DNA from: Bernardetia sp. ABR2-2B | GTDB lineage: Bacteria; Bacteroidota; Bacteroidia; Cytophagales; Bernardetiaceae | Direction of reading: 5' to 3' | Length of the DNA stretch: 64,000 nucleotides | Assembly (NCBI RefSeq): GCF_037126435.1 | Contig: NZ_CP147020.1 | Span: forward strand, 5,097,001 to 5,161,000 | Part shown: piece after piece, positions 16,113 to 25,160 of the stretch | How the letters are laid out: the number at the start of each line of letters is the position of its first letter | Position numbering within the stretch: the stretch's first letter is position 1 | Translations under genes and position numbers: made by a program | The notes under the pieces: model-generated | The model's input: the letters and a program-made list of their open reading frames with translations, nothing else | What the model was told of the DNA's origin: nothing | Databases searched by the model: none

Positions 16113-17225
16113 TTATTTCCCCAATTCCATTACACGTCTAGCAATATCCTTTGCAGCATCAGGACGAGCAAAATTTTTAATATTATTCTTTAGTTTTTCT
16201 TGTTGATTTTCATCATTTAGAACATAAATAAGCGTTGGAATAAGTCTTTCGTCTGCTTCATTATCCTTTATAAGCATTGCAGCCTCTTCTTTGGCAAGTG
16301 CCATTGCATTTTTGGTTTGATGGTCTTCGGCTACATTGGGCGAAGGAATCAGAATAGCAGGTTTTTCAGCTAAAGTAAGTTCAGAAATCGTCAAAGCACC
16401 AGCACGACCAATCACAACATCAGCACACTGATAAGCCTTTTTCATATCATAAATAAAATCACTTACAAAAAGATTAGAATGATTTAAGAGATTTTTGGCA
16501 GCTAACTGTTTTTTGATAGCATCAATATAAAATTTCCCAGTTTGCCAAATAAGTTGAAAGTTGCTTTCCAATATTGTATCAATACCATTTAAGACAGACT
16601 CATTGATGACTTTTGCACCACCACTTCCACCCATTACCAAAATGGTTTTTTTTCCTTTTATAAGATTAAAATAATCAAAATCAGTTTGTGTTGGATTGGG
16701 TAAACTTTTTAAATCCGAACGAACAGGGTTTCCAGTAAACTGTATTTTTTTTGTTGGAAAATAATTATCCATATCTGGATAAGCCACACAAATCGCATCT
16801 ACTTGGCGAGAGAGAATTTTGTTTGTAATTCCTGCGTGTCCGTTTTGTTCTTGAATGAGTGTTGGAATATTCATAGCAGAAGCCACTTGCAAAACTGCAC
16901 CACTTGCATAACCACCTGTTCCTACGACTACATTAGGTTTAAATTCTTTAATTACATTTCGTGCTTGACTCAAGCTTCCAAACAAACGAACAGGAAATTT
17001 TAAGTTCTCTAAAATATTTTTTGGCGAAAAGCTACGCTGCAAACCACGAATAGGCAGACCAATGACACGATAACCTGCCTTGGGTACTTTTTCCATTTCC
17101 ATTTTTCCTTCTGCTCCAACAAACAGAATTTCTGTATTCGGATTGATTTCCTTCAAGGCATCAGCAATAGCAATTCCAGGATAAATATGTCCACCTGTTC
17201 CACCTCCACTTATAATTACTCGCAC
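16113..17225 (-). CDS. murG: UDP-GlcNAc--lipid I N-acetylglucosaminyltransferase
   Basis: MurG converts lipid I to lipid II on the inner face of the inner membrane. The 370-residue GT-B protein has the N-terminal GGGTGGHIYPGIAIADAL near residues 7-24, GTGGYASG near 103-110, the glycine-rich GGSGGAKVINE near 195-205 and the sugar-nucleotide site with ELTLAEKPAILIPSPN near 280-295. Length is normal. It stands alone here, away from mur/fts genes. A long spacer without visible genes lies upstream. Confidence 0.97.
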   Translation of the reverse strand: MRVIISGGGTGGHIYPGIAIADALKEINPNTEILFVGAEGKMEMEKVPKAGYRVIGLPIRGLQRSFSPKNILENLKFPVRLFGSLSQARNVIKEFKPNVVVGTGGYASGAVLQVASAMNIPTLIQEQNGHAGITNKILSRQVDAICVAYPDMDNYFPTKKIQFTGNPVRSDLKSLPNPTQTDFDYFNLIKGKKTILVMGGSGGAKVINESVLNGIDTILESNFQLIWQTGKFYIDAIKKQLAAKNLLNHSNLFVSDFIYDMKKAYQCADVVIGRAGALTISELTLAEKPAILIPSPNVAEDHQTKNAMALAKEEAAMLIKDNEADERLIPTLIYVLNDENQQEKLKNNIKNFARPDAAKDIARRVMELGK

Positions 17226-17711
17226 GATAGTTTGATTTTTAGATTGAATAGTATATTTTGTATTTTTTCTTTGGCTATCATTTTGTAAAAATACGAACTC
17301 TAATTGAATCTAACTATTTTTAAAATTGATTATTATTTTACTCTACAATATTTTTGTGTTTTGCTAGTTTAGAAGGTAAAACAAAATTCGTTTTTCTTTG
17401 ATTATCTTTGTATAAGTAAATGAGTAGAATTAAGTATAACTAAAAATACTGTAACTTATTGGTAAATGATTTATATGATTTTTAAGATAAAATGAAGATA
17501 CATGCAATTTCAAATATAATTTATTATTTTATTATATGATTTTGTATTATCCTGTAATTATCATAGTAATCATAAAACCGATAGCTCGGCGAAGCCAAAT
17601 CACTCGCTAATCAGTCATTACTTATATTTAATTTTGTACAGTTACTTAAATTAAAAAAATACTTGTTATTGGTACTACTAAATCAATAATGAAATAAAAA
17701 CCTTAACTTCT
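17226..17711. other. 486-bp spacer between divergent genes
   Basis: No gene is supported. The only clear signal is an exact TAnnTTTG box (TAATTTTG, 17629-17636) that could serve the lipoprotein gene at 17712; its -33 element is not clear. A GC-richer patch at 17578-17612 with GCTCGGCGAAGCC resembles the AGCGAAGCG core of the dispersed palindromes, but I cannot fold it convincingly. Confidence 0.35.
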
Positions 17712-18413
17712 ATGAAAAGATTAAATCGTGTCTCATTTATCATCTTAATAGCTTTATTTTTAAGCAATGTATTTTTCTCTTGTAATAATAAAAAGACAGG
17801 AGAAGGAGAAGAAAATATAGAAACTATTTCAGAAGAAAATCAAGAAGCAGCAGAAGAGGAAGCTCTTTGGGAAAAAGCAACCGAAAATATGGCTGATACT
17901 GACACACTTGCACTGCCTGACAAACTCACTATGCTCAATGATAGTGTTGCCATAAGTTGGAACAGGCTCTTGTCAGCCGAGCGTGAAAAAGACGATATGT
18001 TGCAGAAATTTGTACGTGAAGCTCGTTATGTAGAAGGGTTCAATGGAAAGGAACTAATAGACCAATTAGAGGTAGAAAGAAAAGCTCTTTTGAAATTGCG
18101 TTATGATGAAAAGACAATGCAGAGCGCAAAAACAATGGATGCCTATGATAAAAAACTAGCTCAAATTCAGAAACTTGTAAAACAAATAAAGGAAAATAAC
18201 CCTGAACTTGAGCGTTATCCAATTCCATATTCTGTTATTACTTATTTTTCAAATTCAGATAACACAGATTTTCTTTTACGTAAGAGTTATACGGATTATG
18301 CAAATCAACTCAATGAACTTTTGATGGTTAAAAAAGATGAAATTCCTACTTTGGGAGAGCAATTTGTAAAGATAAAATCAGCTCCTAAGTTTGAATACGG
18401 TGATTTGAATTAA
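17712..18413 (+). CDS. hypothetical coiled-coil lipoprotein
   Basis: The signal ends NVFFSC with Cys at residue 24. The mature 210 residues begin with a very acidic linker (EEN, EEEALWE) and continue with long amphipathic helices (EREKDDMLQKF, KKLAQIQKLVKQIKEN). No domain is recognised. It faces the same way as the DUF3108 gene 151 bp downstream, so the two may share envelope functions, but each may have its own promoter. Confidence 0.7.
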   Translation: MKRLNRVSFIILIALFLSNVFFSCNNKKTGEGEENIETISEENQEAAEEEALWEKATENMADTDTLALPDKLTMLNDSVAISWNRLLSAEREKDDMLQKFVREARYVEGFNGKELIDQLEVERKALLKLRYDEKTMQSAKTMDAYDKKLAQIQKLVKQIKENNPELERYPIPYSVITYFSNSDNTDFLLRKSYTDYANQLNELLMVKKDEIPTLGEQFVKIKSAPKFEYGDLN

Positions 18414-18564
18414 ATTTCCACCTGTTTATTTCAATCTTAATTTAGGAATAGTTATTGCAATTTTACTAGATAAATTAGACTCAAAAGAGGGTTTTTACTC
18501 TTCAACCTGTCTTTTTAAAGTAATATCAGAGACCTATTCCTAAACTACTTATCACTATTCTATT

Positions 18565-19416
18565 ATGAAAAAAATACATACATCTTTACTTTTGAATAAA
18601 TTAAAAAACTCGCCTTTACGAATTTTTGTCATTTTGGCAGTTTCTTTAGGGTTTCTTACTTTTTCGACTTCTGCATTTATGACCTATCAAAACGGAAATA
18701 GAGTAGCTATGCTTTCTGATGTTACTTTCAAAAAAGGAGAAAAAATTTCTTATTTAGTGCATTATGGTTTTATCAATGCTGGGGAAGCTGTCGTAAAGGT
18801 AGATGATAATTTTCATAATATAGATGGAAATAGTTGTTATAAAGTAGAGGTAGAAGGCAAGTCAGTTGGCGTTTTTGGATGGACAACCAATATAGATGAT
18901 AAATGGAGTTCGTATATAGACAGACAGAAACACATTCCACGCAAATTCCATAGAAAAATAAAGGAAAATAAGTATAGAAAAGAAGAAACGGTTATGTTTG
19001 ACCATAGTGGAAAACAAGCAAGTGTAAAGTATAAGAAAAGAAATGATAAGAATTGGAAAAGAAAAGAATATCCCATTCCCACAAATGTACAGGATATGAT
19101 TAGTGGCTATTACTTTTTGCGTAGAGTAGATTATGAAAAGCTAACTAAAAACGAAATTATCCGAATGGATGCCTTCTTTGAAGATTCAGTGTATGATTTT
19201 AAGGTGCGTTATATCGGAAAGGAAATTATCAAAACTAAAATAGGTAAAAAAGAAACTTTTGTAATGAGTCCAATAATGCCAGAAAACGGACTTTTTAGTG
19301 GAAAAGAATCTATCAAAATTTGGATGTCTGCCGATGAAGATAGAATCCCTCTCAAAATTAGAGCTAATATGTTCATTGGTGGCATTGAGGTAGATGTAAC
19401 TGAATATGAAAAGTAA
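18565..19416 (+). CDS. DUF3108 domain protein
   Basis: The 283-residue protein has an N-terminal signal or anchor near residues 20-38, followed by the DUF3108 pattern: F-x-KGEKISYLVHYGFINAGEA near 51-70, a beta-rich barrel, DMISGYYFLRRVDY near 178-191 and IKIWMSADEDRIPLKIRAN near 251-269. Such proteins are periplasmic or outer-membrane associated beta proteins of unknown role. A bidirectional terminator follows at 19451-19475. Confidence 0.83.
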   Translation: MKKIHTSLLLNKLKNSPLRIFVILAVSLGFLTFSTSAFMTYQNGNRVAMLSDVTFKKGEKISYLVHYGFINAGEAVVKVDDNFHNIDGNSCYKVEVEGKSVGVFGWTTNIDDKWSSYIDRQKHIPRKFHRKIKENKYRKEETVMFDHSGKQASVKYKKRNDKNWKRKEYPIPTNVQDMISGYYFLRRVDYEKLTKNEIIRMDAFFEDSVYDFKVRYIGKEIIKTKIGKKETFVMSPIMPENGLFSGKESIKIWMSADEDRIPLKIRANMFIGGIEVDVTEYEK

Positions 19417-19450
19417 AATAAGATTTCAGAGTCTGATTTTTACACATTTT

Positions 19451-19475
19451 ACCCACAATTTTAATTGTGGGTTTT
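19451..19475. terminator. bidirectional terminator
   Basis: ACCCACAATT and AATTGTGGGT form a 10-bp stem with a 2-nt gap and a following TTTT, between the convergent genes ending at 19416 and 19498. Confidence 0.7.
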
Positions 19476-19497
19476 ATTATATTCAAATTTAACGTTT

Positions 19498-20301
19498 TTA
19501 TTGTACTCTAAACTCTTTAAGTAAACGAGCATGAGGAGATTTTGAGATAATCCACTCTATAGACTTTCCTTTATCAAAACTATTTTTTCCGATAAATCTT
19601 TTTATTTTTCTAAGTTTGACAAAGCTGTCATTTTCACTTGCCACAATCACAATTTTTTTCTCATAGTTTTTAGAAATTTGTTTCCAATCTTTTTCATAAA
19701 TCTCAAAACTGCGATATGCAAACCAAGCAGAAGCAAGAGAGTTTATTCCATGGTAAATCTGATAACGAATAAGTTTTTGTGCATTTTTTGGAAAAATTAA
19801 AGAAGAAATAGAAATAATAATCTCTTTAAAGAAAGTGGAAGAAACTACTTTTTTGAGTGTTTTCTTTCCTAATGTAGTTTGTGTACCGAATCTATACCAA
19901 GGGCTAATGGCTAACGTTTCGGGAGCAATCAAGATAATCTTGTTTATACAAATAGAACTAAGTTGTGAAAAGTTAGAAATAAGTTGTAAGGCTGGACGAA
20001 CACCCAATGAAAAGCCAATGACATTAATGGATACTTCTCCATTCATTTTTTCTAAAATGTCTTGCATCAACAAAAGCCAGTTTTTGAGTGTTGTTTCTCT
20101 CTGATTTGAAATGTTATCTTGTCTTTTTTCATGATAAAATAAACCAAAACTATAAACTATAAAACCATTTTGATTTGCAAAGTGTTTAAATGCTTCCGTG
20201 CTTTGTCCAATCCCATGAAAAGCAAACCAAATTTTAGGTATTGTTTTATCTCCTAGTTTTTTATTTTTACTTTCAAAAATTTCATATTCTAATTTATACA
20301 C
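19498..20301 (-). CDS. alpha/beta hydrolase-fold protein
   Basis: The start is GTG at 20301; no in-frame ATG lies near. The 267 residues contain FAFHGIGQSTEAF-like oxyanion segment near 27-40 and the nucleophile elbow GFSLG near 96-100, both typical of alpha/beta hydrolases. The catalytic acid may be in SENDSF near 220 and the His in SPHARLL near 258. Substrate is unknown. There is no signal peptide, so it is probably cytosolic. Confidence 0.78.
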   Translation of the reverse strand: MYKLEYEIFESKNKKLGDKTIPKIWFAFHGIGQSTEAFKHFANQNGFIVYSFGLFYHEKRQDNISNQRETTLKNWLLLMQDILEKMNGEVSINVIGFSLGVRPALQLISNFSQLSSICINKIILIAPETLAISPWYRFGTQTTLGKKTLKKVVSSTFFKEIIISISSLIFPKNAQKLIRYQIYHGINSLASAWFAYRSFEIYEKDWKQISKNYEKKIVIVASENDSFVKLRKIKRFIGKNSFDKGKSIEWIISKSPHARLLKEFRVQ

Positions 20302-20405
20302 ATTATTCCAAATAAAATTTCTTAATTAAACTAACAACTAGATTTATATTTTGTTTCTTGAGTAGTAAAACAGTATTTTGAAATAAAAACATCAAAAAAT
20401 ATTTT

Positions 20406-21764
20406 ATGAACAAAAATATACGTCTATCTTCAGAAGAAAAAGTAGTTCTTCTTTTATCTTTTTTTCGTTTCCATTCTTTGGTTATTCTTTTGTTTTTGGG
20501 TTGCTTTGTTTTTTCCCTAAGTTCGTGCAACTCCTCCAAGACTGTTCAGAGGGATAAATATAATGGTTTTAGCTTCAAAAGAGCAAATAAAAAATCTCTA
20601 ACATTAAAATTCAACTTAGTAAATAATTTAATAATCATTCCTGTAAGAATAAATAATTCGGATACACTTCACTTTATTTTAGATAGTGGCGTACAAAGTA
20701 TGTTGATTACAGAGTTAGGAGTAGGAGATAAATTACAGATAAATTATGTACAAGAAATTGAGCTTTCTGGGCTTGGTTCTGGTGAAAAACTTACGGCTTA
20801 TGCCTCTCCTGATAATAACCTTAATATTTCGGGTATTATAGGTCATCATCAAGATTTGATTATCTTGAAAGAAGATATTTTTCATTTATCTGATCGTTTT
20901 GGTATGCGTATTCATGGCATTATGGGATACAATATTTTTGCAGATTTTATAGTGAAGGTAAATTATGAAAATAAAACAATCACATTCTACAATAAGAAAA
21001 GGTATGAGTACAAACCTCACAAAAAAGATGTCATTATTCCTATAGAAATAGTTGATTTAAAACCATATATTTGGGCGAATCTACAACAACATTCAATCGC
21101 CAATTCCACTCAAGAAGATACTACAACAGTTCCTGTTAAGTTACTTATCGATACAGGGGGAGGACACGCCATTTGGATAGATATATCTTCTGATGACAGA
21201 TTAAAAATTCCTAAAAAAAATAAAGCAGCATATCTTGGAAAAGGAATGAGAGGAGACATAAAAGGGTATCTAGGACGCTCCTCAAAGCTATATTTGAAGG
21301 GATTAGAATTAGAGGGAGTAACGACAGCTTTTCCAGATTCTACTTCTATATCGATGGTAAGAGGGCAAGGAGGTAGAAATGGTAGTTTGGGTTCAGAGAT
21401 TTTAAGGCGTTTTTATATTACTTTTGATTACTCAAGAAATAGAATGATTTTACGACCTAATCGAAAGTTTCGTGAACGTTTTAACTATAATATGGCTGGA
21501 ATAGAAATATCAACACCAGCCCCAGGTTCATCTATTTATTTTATTTCTAATATAGAAGAAAACTCTCCTGTTTCTGATTTGGACGTACAGGTAGATGACC
21601 AAATAATGAGTATTAACGGAGAAAACATAAGTAAATTTACTATCAATGATATTTATGAACTCTTTAGAAGTACAGAAGGACGTAAAATCGAACTTGTATT
21701 AAGACGAGGAGGAGATGCGCTTAATGAATGGAGAGTAAAATTTAGATTAGAAAACCCTATTTAA
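20406..21764 (+). CDS. lipoprotein with duplicated retropepsin-like aspartyl protease lobes and PDZ
   Basis: A long N-terminal signal ends FSLSSC with Cys near residue 41. Two pepsin-like lobes follow: FILDSGVQSML near 88-98 with IMGYNIF near 168, and LLIDTGGGHAIWI near 246-258 with GSLGSEIL near 325. Each lobe has one catalytic Asp in DSG or DTG. A PDZ domain covers about 365-450 (IEENSPVSDLDVQVDDQIMS). Bacteroidota encode many such aspartyl protease-PDZ proteins; substrates are unknown. The divergent hydrolase gene starts 104 bp upstream. Confidence 0.85.
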   Translation: MNKNIRLSSEEKVVLLLSFFRFHSLVILLFLGCFVFSLSSCNSSKTVQRDKYNGFSFKRANKKSLTLKFNLVNNLIIIPVRINNSDTLHFILDSGVQSMLITELGVGDKLQINYVQEIELSGLGSGEKLTAYASPDNNLNISGIIGHHQDLIILKEDIFHLSDRFGMRIHGIMGYNIFADFIVKVNYENKTITFYNKKRYEYKPHKKDVIIPIEIVDLKPYIWANLQQHSIANSTQEDTTTVPVKLLIDTGGGHAIWIDISSDDRLKIPKKNKAAYLGKGMRGDIKGYLGRSSKLYLKGLELEGVTTAFPDSTSISMVRGQGGRNGSLGSEILRRFYITFDYSRNRMILRPNRKFRERFNYNMAGIEISTPAPGSSIYFISNIEENSPVSDLDVQVDDQIMSINGENISKFTINDIYELFRSTEGRKIELVLRRGGDALNEWRVKFRLENPI

Positions 21765-21780
21765 AGAACAAAAAAATATT

Positions 21781-21788
21781 TACCTTTG
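21781..21788 (+). promoter_or_regulatory. -7 promoter box
   Basis: TACCTTTG matches TAnnTTTG exactly, 60 bp before the ATG at 21848. No clear -33 element is seen. Confidence 0.4.
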
Positions 21789-21847
21789 TAGTTATACAAA
21801 ATCACAATACGATTTTTTTAAAAATTACCTATTCAATACGTTTTTCT

Positions 21848-22378
21848 ATGGATTACGGCTCTTTGCTCAAAGATCTTTTAATTATTACGCTGCCAGCAGG
21901 CGCAGTTTTGTACGGCATGTTTTTGGTCGTCAAATCATTTATCGGACGAGAGATGAATCAATCTTTACTTCAACTCAAATCTAAAAATAGTGAAATTGCA
22001 CTTCCCATTCGCTTACAAGCCTATGAAAGAATGGCTATTTTTTTAGAGCGAAATTCTGTCAATAATTTAATTCCCCGTCTTACAGATGGAGGACAGTCTG
22101 CTGTTGAACTGCATCAAGTTTTACTATTTACAATTCGTGAAGAGTTTAATCATAATGTAGCACAACAGATTTATATTAGCCAACCAGCTTGGGAATATAT
22201 TAAAAGTGCAGTAGAGGAATTTATTTCTATTATAAATCAAGCTAACCGAGAGCTTCCAGAAGGAGCAACAGGGTTTGACCTTTCAAGACGAATTTTTGAG
22301 CTACAAGGAGAAAAAGAAATTTCTCAAAATGAAGCTTCTCTTCAATTTATGAAAGAAGAAATTCAGCAATATTTTTAA
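21848..22378 (+). CDS. conserved Bacteroidota protein, membrane-anchored
   Basis: The 176-residue protein starts with one hydrophobic helix near residues 8-28, then a mainly helical cytosolic domain with LPIRLQAYERMAIFLERN near 51-68, LRF-like REEFNHNVAQQIYIS near 96-110 and AWEYIKSAVEEF near 113-124. I recall closely similar proteins throughout Bacteroidota but know no function. It is flanked by a -7 box upstream and a hairpin terminator downstream, so it is probably monocistronic. Confidence 0.7.
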   Translation: MDYGSLLKDLLIITLPAGAVLYGMFLVVKSFIGREMNQSLLQLKSKNSEIALPIRLQAYERMAIFLERNSVNNLIPRLTDGGQSAVELHQVLLFTIREEFNHNVAQQIYISQPAWEYIKSAVEEFISIINQANRELPEGATGFDLSRRIFELQGEKEISQNEASLQFMKEEIQQYF

Positions 22379-22427
22379 GAAAAAAAGATTTACAAGTTTG
22401 TAGAGTCAAACTACAATCACCTTTGAT

Positions 22428-22470
22428 AAATGACATTTTCTATTTTGAGAGAATGTCATTTTTTTTGCTC
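22428..22470 (+). terminator. terminator
   Basis: AAATGACATT at 22428-22437 pairs with AATGTCATTT at 22452-22461, followed by a run of T. Confidence 0.7.
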
Positions 22471-22520
22471 TATCGTAAATAACATATAAAAGTAATATTT
22501 ATTTTTATGTGTTATTTTAT

Positions 22521-22528
22521 TACTTTTG
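22521..22528 (+). promoter_or_regulatory. -7 promoter box
   Basis: TACTTTTG matches TAnnTTTG, about 85 bp before the ATG at 22613. The -33 region is AT-rich without a clear TTG. Confidence 0.35.
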
Positions 22529-22612
22529 TAAAGTTTTAAAAAAAGCACAAACATTATATGATTACATTGTTATTTACTGAATCCAAATTTGGATTATACT
22601 CATTAAGCAAAA

Positions 22613-23464
22613 ATGCACCAGAATCTTATTGAATTAGAGTCTACTTGTTCTACTGGTTATTCAAAACAAATAATCTTTAAAAGACACAATATGATTGACC
22701 AAGAAAGGTCATCAATTATCTTCTTAAATGGATTACTATATGACCAAAATAGATGGATTGAAACTTGCCAACACCTTTTTGAACTTTCATACAACTTACT
22801 TACTTTTGACTTTTATGGGCAAGGAAGGACAGTAGAAAGTAATAAAATACCTACACAACCTATTTCATTAGATAATCAAGTAGAAGATTTATATCAGTTG
22901 ATAGTACAAGAGGTGGGAGATAAAGCTGTTATATTAGTTGGATTATCTTATGGAGGGGCAGTAGCTCAAAGGTTTGGCATGAAATATCCAAATTTAATAG
23001 AAAAAATACTATTAATTGCGCCTTATATACAACCCATAAACCAGCTAGAATCTATTGTAGAACAACAATCTTATTTGACAAATTTATTTGTTCCTTTCCT
23101 ATCTTTCTCAGAGTGTTTTGATTTTCATCTCAAAAATCTTATGGGAGTGGAAGTCTTTAAAGATAAATTAGAAAAGGGAAATTTAGACAATATTCAACTT
23201 CATAGTGAAGGAACTTTTCGTTTAGCACAAGGAATAAAACATCTTCATATAAATCCTATTGAACTTGAAAAACTACCAAAGAACTCAGTAAGTCTCTTAA
23301 TACCAAAATATGATGAATATACTTCAGTATTAGATTACCTTGCTTTTTGGAATAATATACCTTCAAGGGTCAAAAGTAATGTTGAAATATTACCTACAAT
23401 GCATAGAGTTCCTGGTGCAGAACCAAAAGCTTTGGCTGACTGGATTAAAAAAGAAGTAGTATAA
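22613..23464 (+). CDS. alpha/beta hydrolase
   Basis: The 283-residue cytosolic protein shows a typical alpha/beta hydrolase order: IIFLNGLLYDQNRW near residues 35-48, LLTFDFYGQGRT near 63-74 and the nucleophile elbow VGLSYGGAVAQRFG near 109-122 (Ser in GLSYGG). LIPKYDEYT near 226 could supply the acid and MHRVPG near 264 the His. It resembles BioH/MhpC-like esterases, but the substrate is not predictable. A terminator at 23479-23525 follows. Confidence 0.85.
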   Translation: MHQNLIELESTCSTGYSKQIIFKRHNMIDQERSSIIFLNGLLYDQNRWIETCQHLFELSYNLLTFDFYGQGRTVESNKIPTQPISLDNQVEDLYQLIVQEVGDKAVILVGLSYGGAVAQRFGMKYPNLIEKILLIAPYIQPINQLESIVEQQSYLTNLFVPFLSFSECFDFHLKNLMGVEVFKDKLEKGNLDNIQLHSEGTFRLAQGIKHLHINPIELEKLPKNSVSLLIPKYDEYTSVLDYLAFWNNIPSRVKSNVEILPTMHRVPGAEPKALADWIKKEVV

Positions 23465-23478
23465 TTCCTAATAAAATT

Positions 23479-23525
23479 AATCCTTATATTTTGAATTAAA
23501 ATTTGAATTGTAAGGATTTTTATTA
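23479..23525 (+). terminator. terminator
   Basis: AATCCTTA at 23479-23486 pairs with TAAGGATT at 23511-23518 around an AT-rich 24-nt loop, followed by TTTATT. Confidence 0.5.
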
Positions 23526-23549
23526 TCTGATTAATACTTAATTAAGTAA

Positions 23550-24620
23550 ATGAAACGATTTAAACTCAACAAAAAGAAAATTCTAAAATATGCAGGAATT
23601 TGTTTTCTGCTGTGTGCTATTTTAGCAATTTGGCAAAGAGAACTTATCGCTTACGGGTTTTTGCAGCTTAACGGACAGTTAGAGGTTATGAATAATGCTC
23701 GTTCGTTTGAAGAACTCAAAAAAGATAAAAACTTTCCAGATTCTCTAAAAGCAAAAATCAAAATTATTGAAGAAGCTCGTCAGTTTGGAATGGAAAAGCT
23801 AGGAATGAAACCTTCTCAGAACTACACCAAAATCTATGACCAAAAAGGGAAAGATATTTTGTGGAATGTTTCGGCTTCTTATCCCTATAAGTTAGAGGCA
23901 TATGAATGGAAATTTCCGATAGTAGGAAAGTTTTCTTACAAAGGCTATTTTGATTTAGAAAAAGCAAAAAAAGAAAGAGATAGGTTGAAAAATGAAGGCG
24001 AGGAAGGAATTAAATTTGACACAAATATTCGTTCTGTTTCTGCTTGGTCGACACTTGGTTGGTTTGAAGATGTTTTGCTTTCTAATAACTTAAAAAGAAG
24101 TGAAGGCGATTTGGTAGAACTAATTTTGCACGAACTCACACACGCTACGCTTTATGTAAAAGACAGCGTAAATTTTAATGAAAACCTAGCTAATTTTGTA
24201 GGAGAAGAAGGTGCAAAACTTTTTTTAGAGGAAAAATATGGAAAAAAATCTAAAGAATTAAATGAGTATATTTTTTTGCTTCAAGACTCTAAAAGGTATA
24301 GGAGTTTCATGCTTTTGGCTTCTACTTCTTTAGATTCGGTATATGAATATAGTTCTAATAATAGTTTTTCAGAAGAAAAAACAGAGAAAATGAAACAGCA
24401 GCATTTTAATCTGATTAAATCAAAAATAGATACGGTTTCATTTTCTAATAAAAACTGGGCAAAACGTTTTCAAGAGCGAGAACTAAACAACACCAATTTT
24501 ATGAGTGTCAGAAGATATAATTCAAGTCAAGATACATTGAAAAATATTTTTGAAGAAAGATTTAATCAAGATTTGAAAGCATTCTTGAAGTATTTTAGTG
24601 AAAAGTATCCTTCCTTATAA
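23550..24620 (+). CDS. putative zinc aminopeptidase (COG4324 type)
   Basis: The 356 residues have an N-terminal membrane anchor near 12-30 and a family-typical N-terminal half with LGMKPSQNYTKIYD and the WNVSASYPYKLEAYEW segment. The metal site is HELTHATLYV near 195-204, an HExxH motif, with the third ligand probably Glu in FNENLANFVG near 210-219. This fits the predicted aminopeptidase family COG4324. It should act at the periplasmic face. The start ATG follows the previous terminator by 25 bp. Confidence 0.85.
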   Translation: MKRFKLNKKKILKYAGICFLLCAILAIWQRELIAYGFLQLNGQLEVMNNARSFEELKKDKNFPDSLKAKIKIIEEARQFGMEKLGMKPSQNYTKIYDQKGKDILWNVSASYPYKLEAYEWKFPIVGKFSYKGYFDLEKAKKERDRLKNEGEEGIKFDTNIRSVSAWSTLGWFEDVLLSNNLKRSEGDLVELILHELTHATLYVKDSVNFNENLANFVGEEGAKLFLEEKYGKKSKELNEYIFLLQDSKRYRSFMLLASTSLDSVYEYSSNNSFSEEKTEKMKQQHFNLIKSKIDTVSFSNKNWAKRFQERELNNTNFMSVRRYNSSQDTLKNIFEERFNQDLKAFLKYFSEKYPSL

Positions 24621-24635
24621 GCTTTATTTCAAATT

Positions 24636-25121
24636 CTATTTCTTCGAATTATTTATTTTTATATCAGCTTTTATTTCTTCAAAAATAATTTCTTTTTCTG
24701 TCTTTTTAATTGTTACAGCGTGTAAAGGATAAGTAAGAGCCATTGTAAGCATTGCCCCTTTTTCTGGATTTATTTCTTTATAGAAAACAGTTATTTTATC
24801 ATTTGCCTCTATTATTTTTTCGATTTCTATATCAAAACCTCCTGTGTTTTTCATTCCAGACATTACCATCAAAAGCGTATTTGTTTTCAAATCTACTTCC
24901 AAGAGTTCTTTTGGCATATCATTACCATTTGCTATTTCAAAGCCTTTTAAGTCAGTTTGAGCTTGTACTATTTTTGTTCCTTTTGTTTCGCTCCCAAAAG
25001 TCATTGTTTTCAAAACTGTTTCGAAAGGAATGGATTTGTTTTCTTGTTTGTCCTTACTAGATTTACAAGATAAAAAAGTTGAACATAAAATTGAGAAAAC
25101 AAACAAAGAGATAAATTTCAT
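24636..25121 (-). CDS. PrcB-type C-terminal domain lipoprotein
   Basis: The signal ends TFLSC (Cys near residue 19). The rest carries the PrcB C-terminal pattern: LLMVMSGMKNTGGFDIEIEKI near 84-104 and then FYKEINPEKGAMLTMALTYPLHAVTI near 113-138. In Treponema, PrcB is part of the dentilisin protease complex; here it is likely a small periplasmic domain of unknown partner. It is convergent with the aminopeptidase gene (15 bp apart) and follows the heptose kinase gene on the same strand. Confidence 0.75.
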   Translation of the reverse strand: MKFISLFVFSILCSTFLSCKSSKDKQENKSIPFETVLKTMTFGSETKGTKIVQAQTDLKGFEIANGNDMPKELLEVDLKTNTLLMVMSGMKNTGGFDIEIEKIIEANDKITVFYKEINPEKGAMLTMALTYPLHAVTIKKTEKEIIFEEIKADIKINNSKK

Positions 25122-25160
25122 AAAGAGTTATTGGTTATAAATTAAATAGGAGTAAAAAGA

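Noticed and set aside
20303-20539. Leftward 78-codon frame over the aspartyl protease signal peptide
   Set aside because: It is antisense to a well-supported gene and Lys-rich only because the signal peptide is Phe/Leu/Ser-rich.
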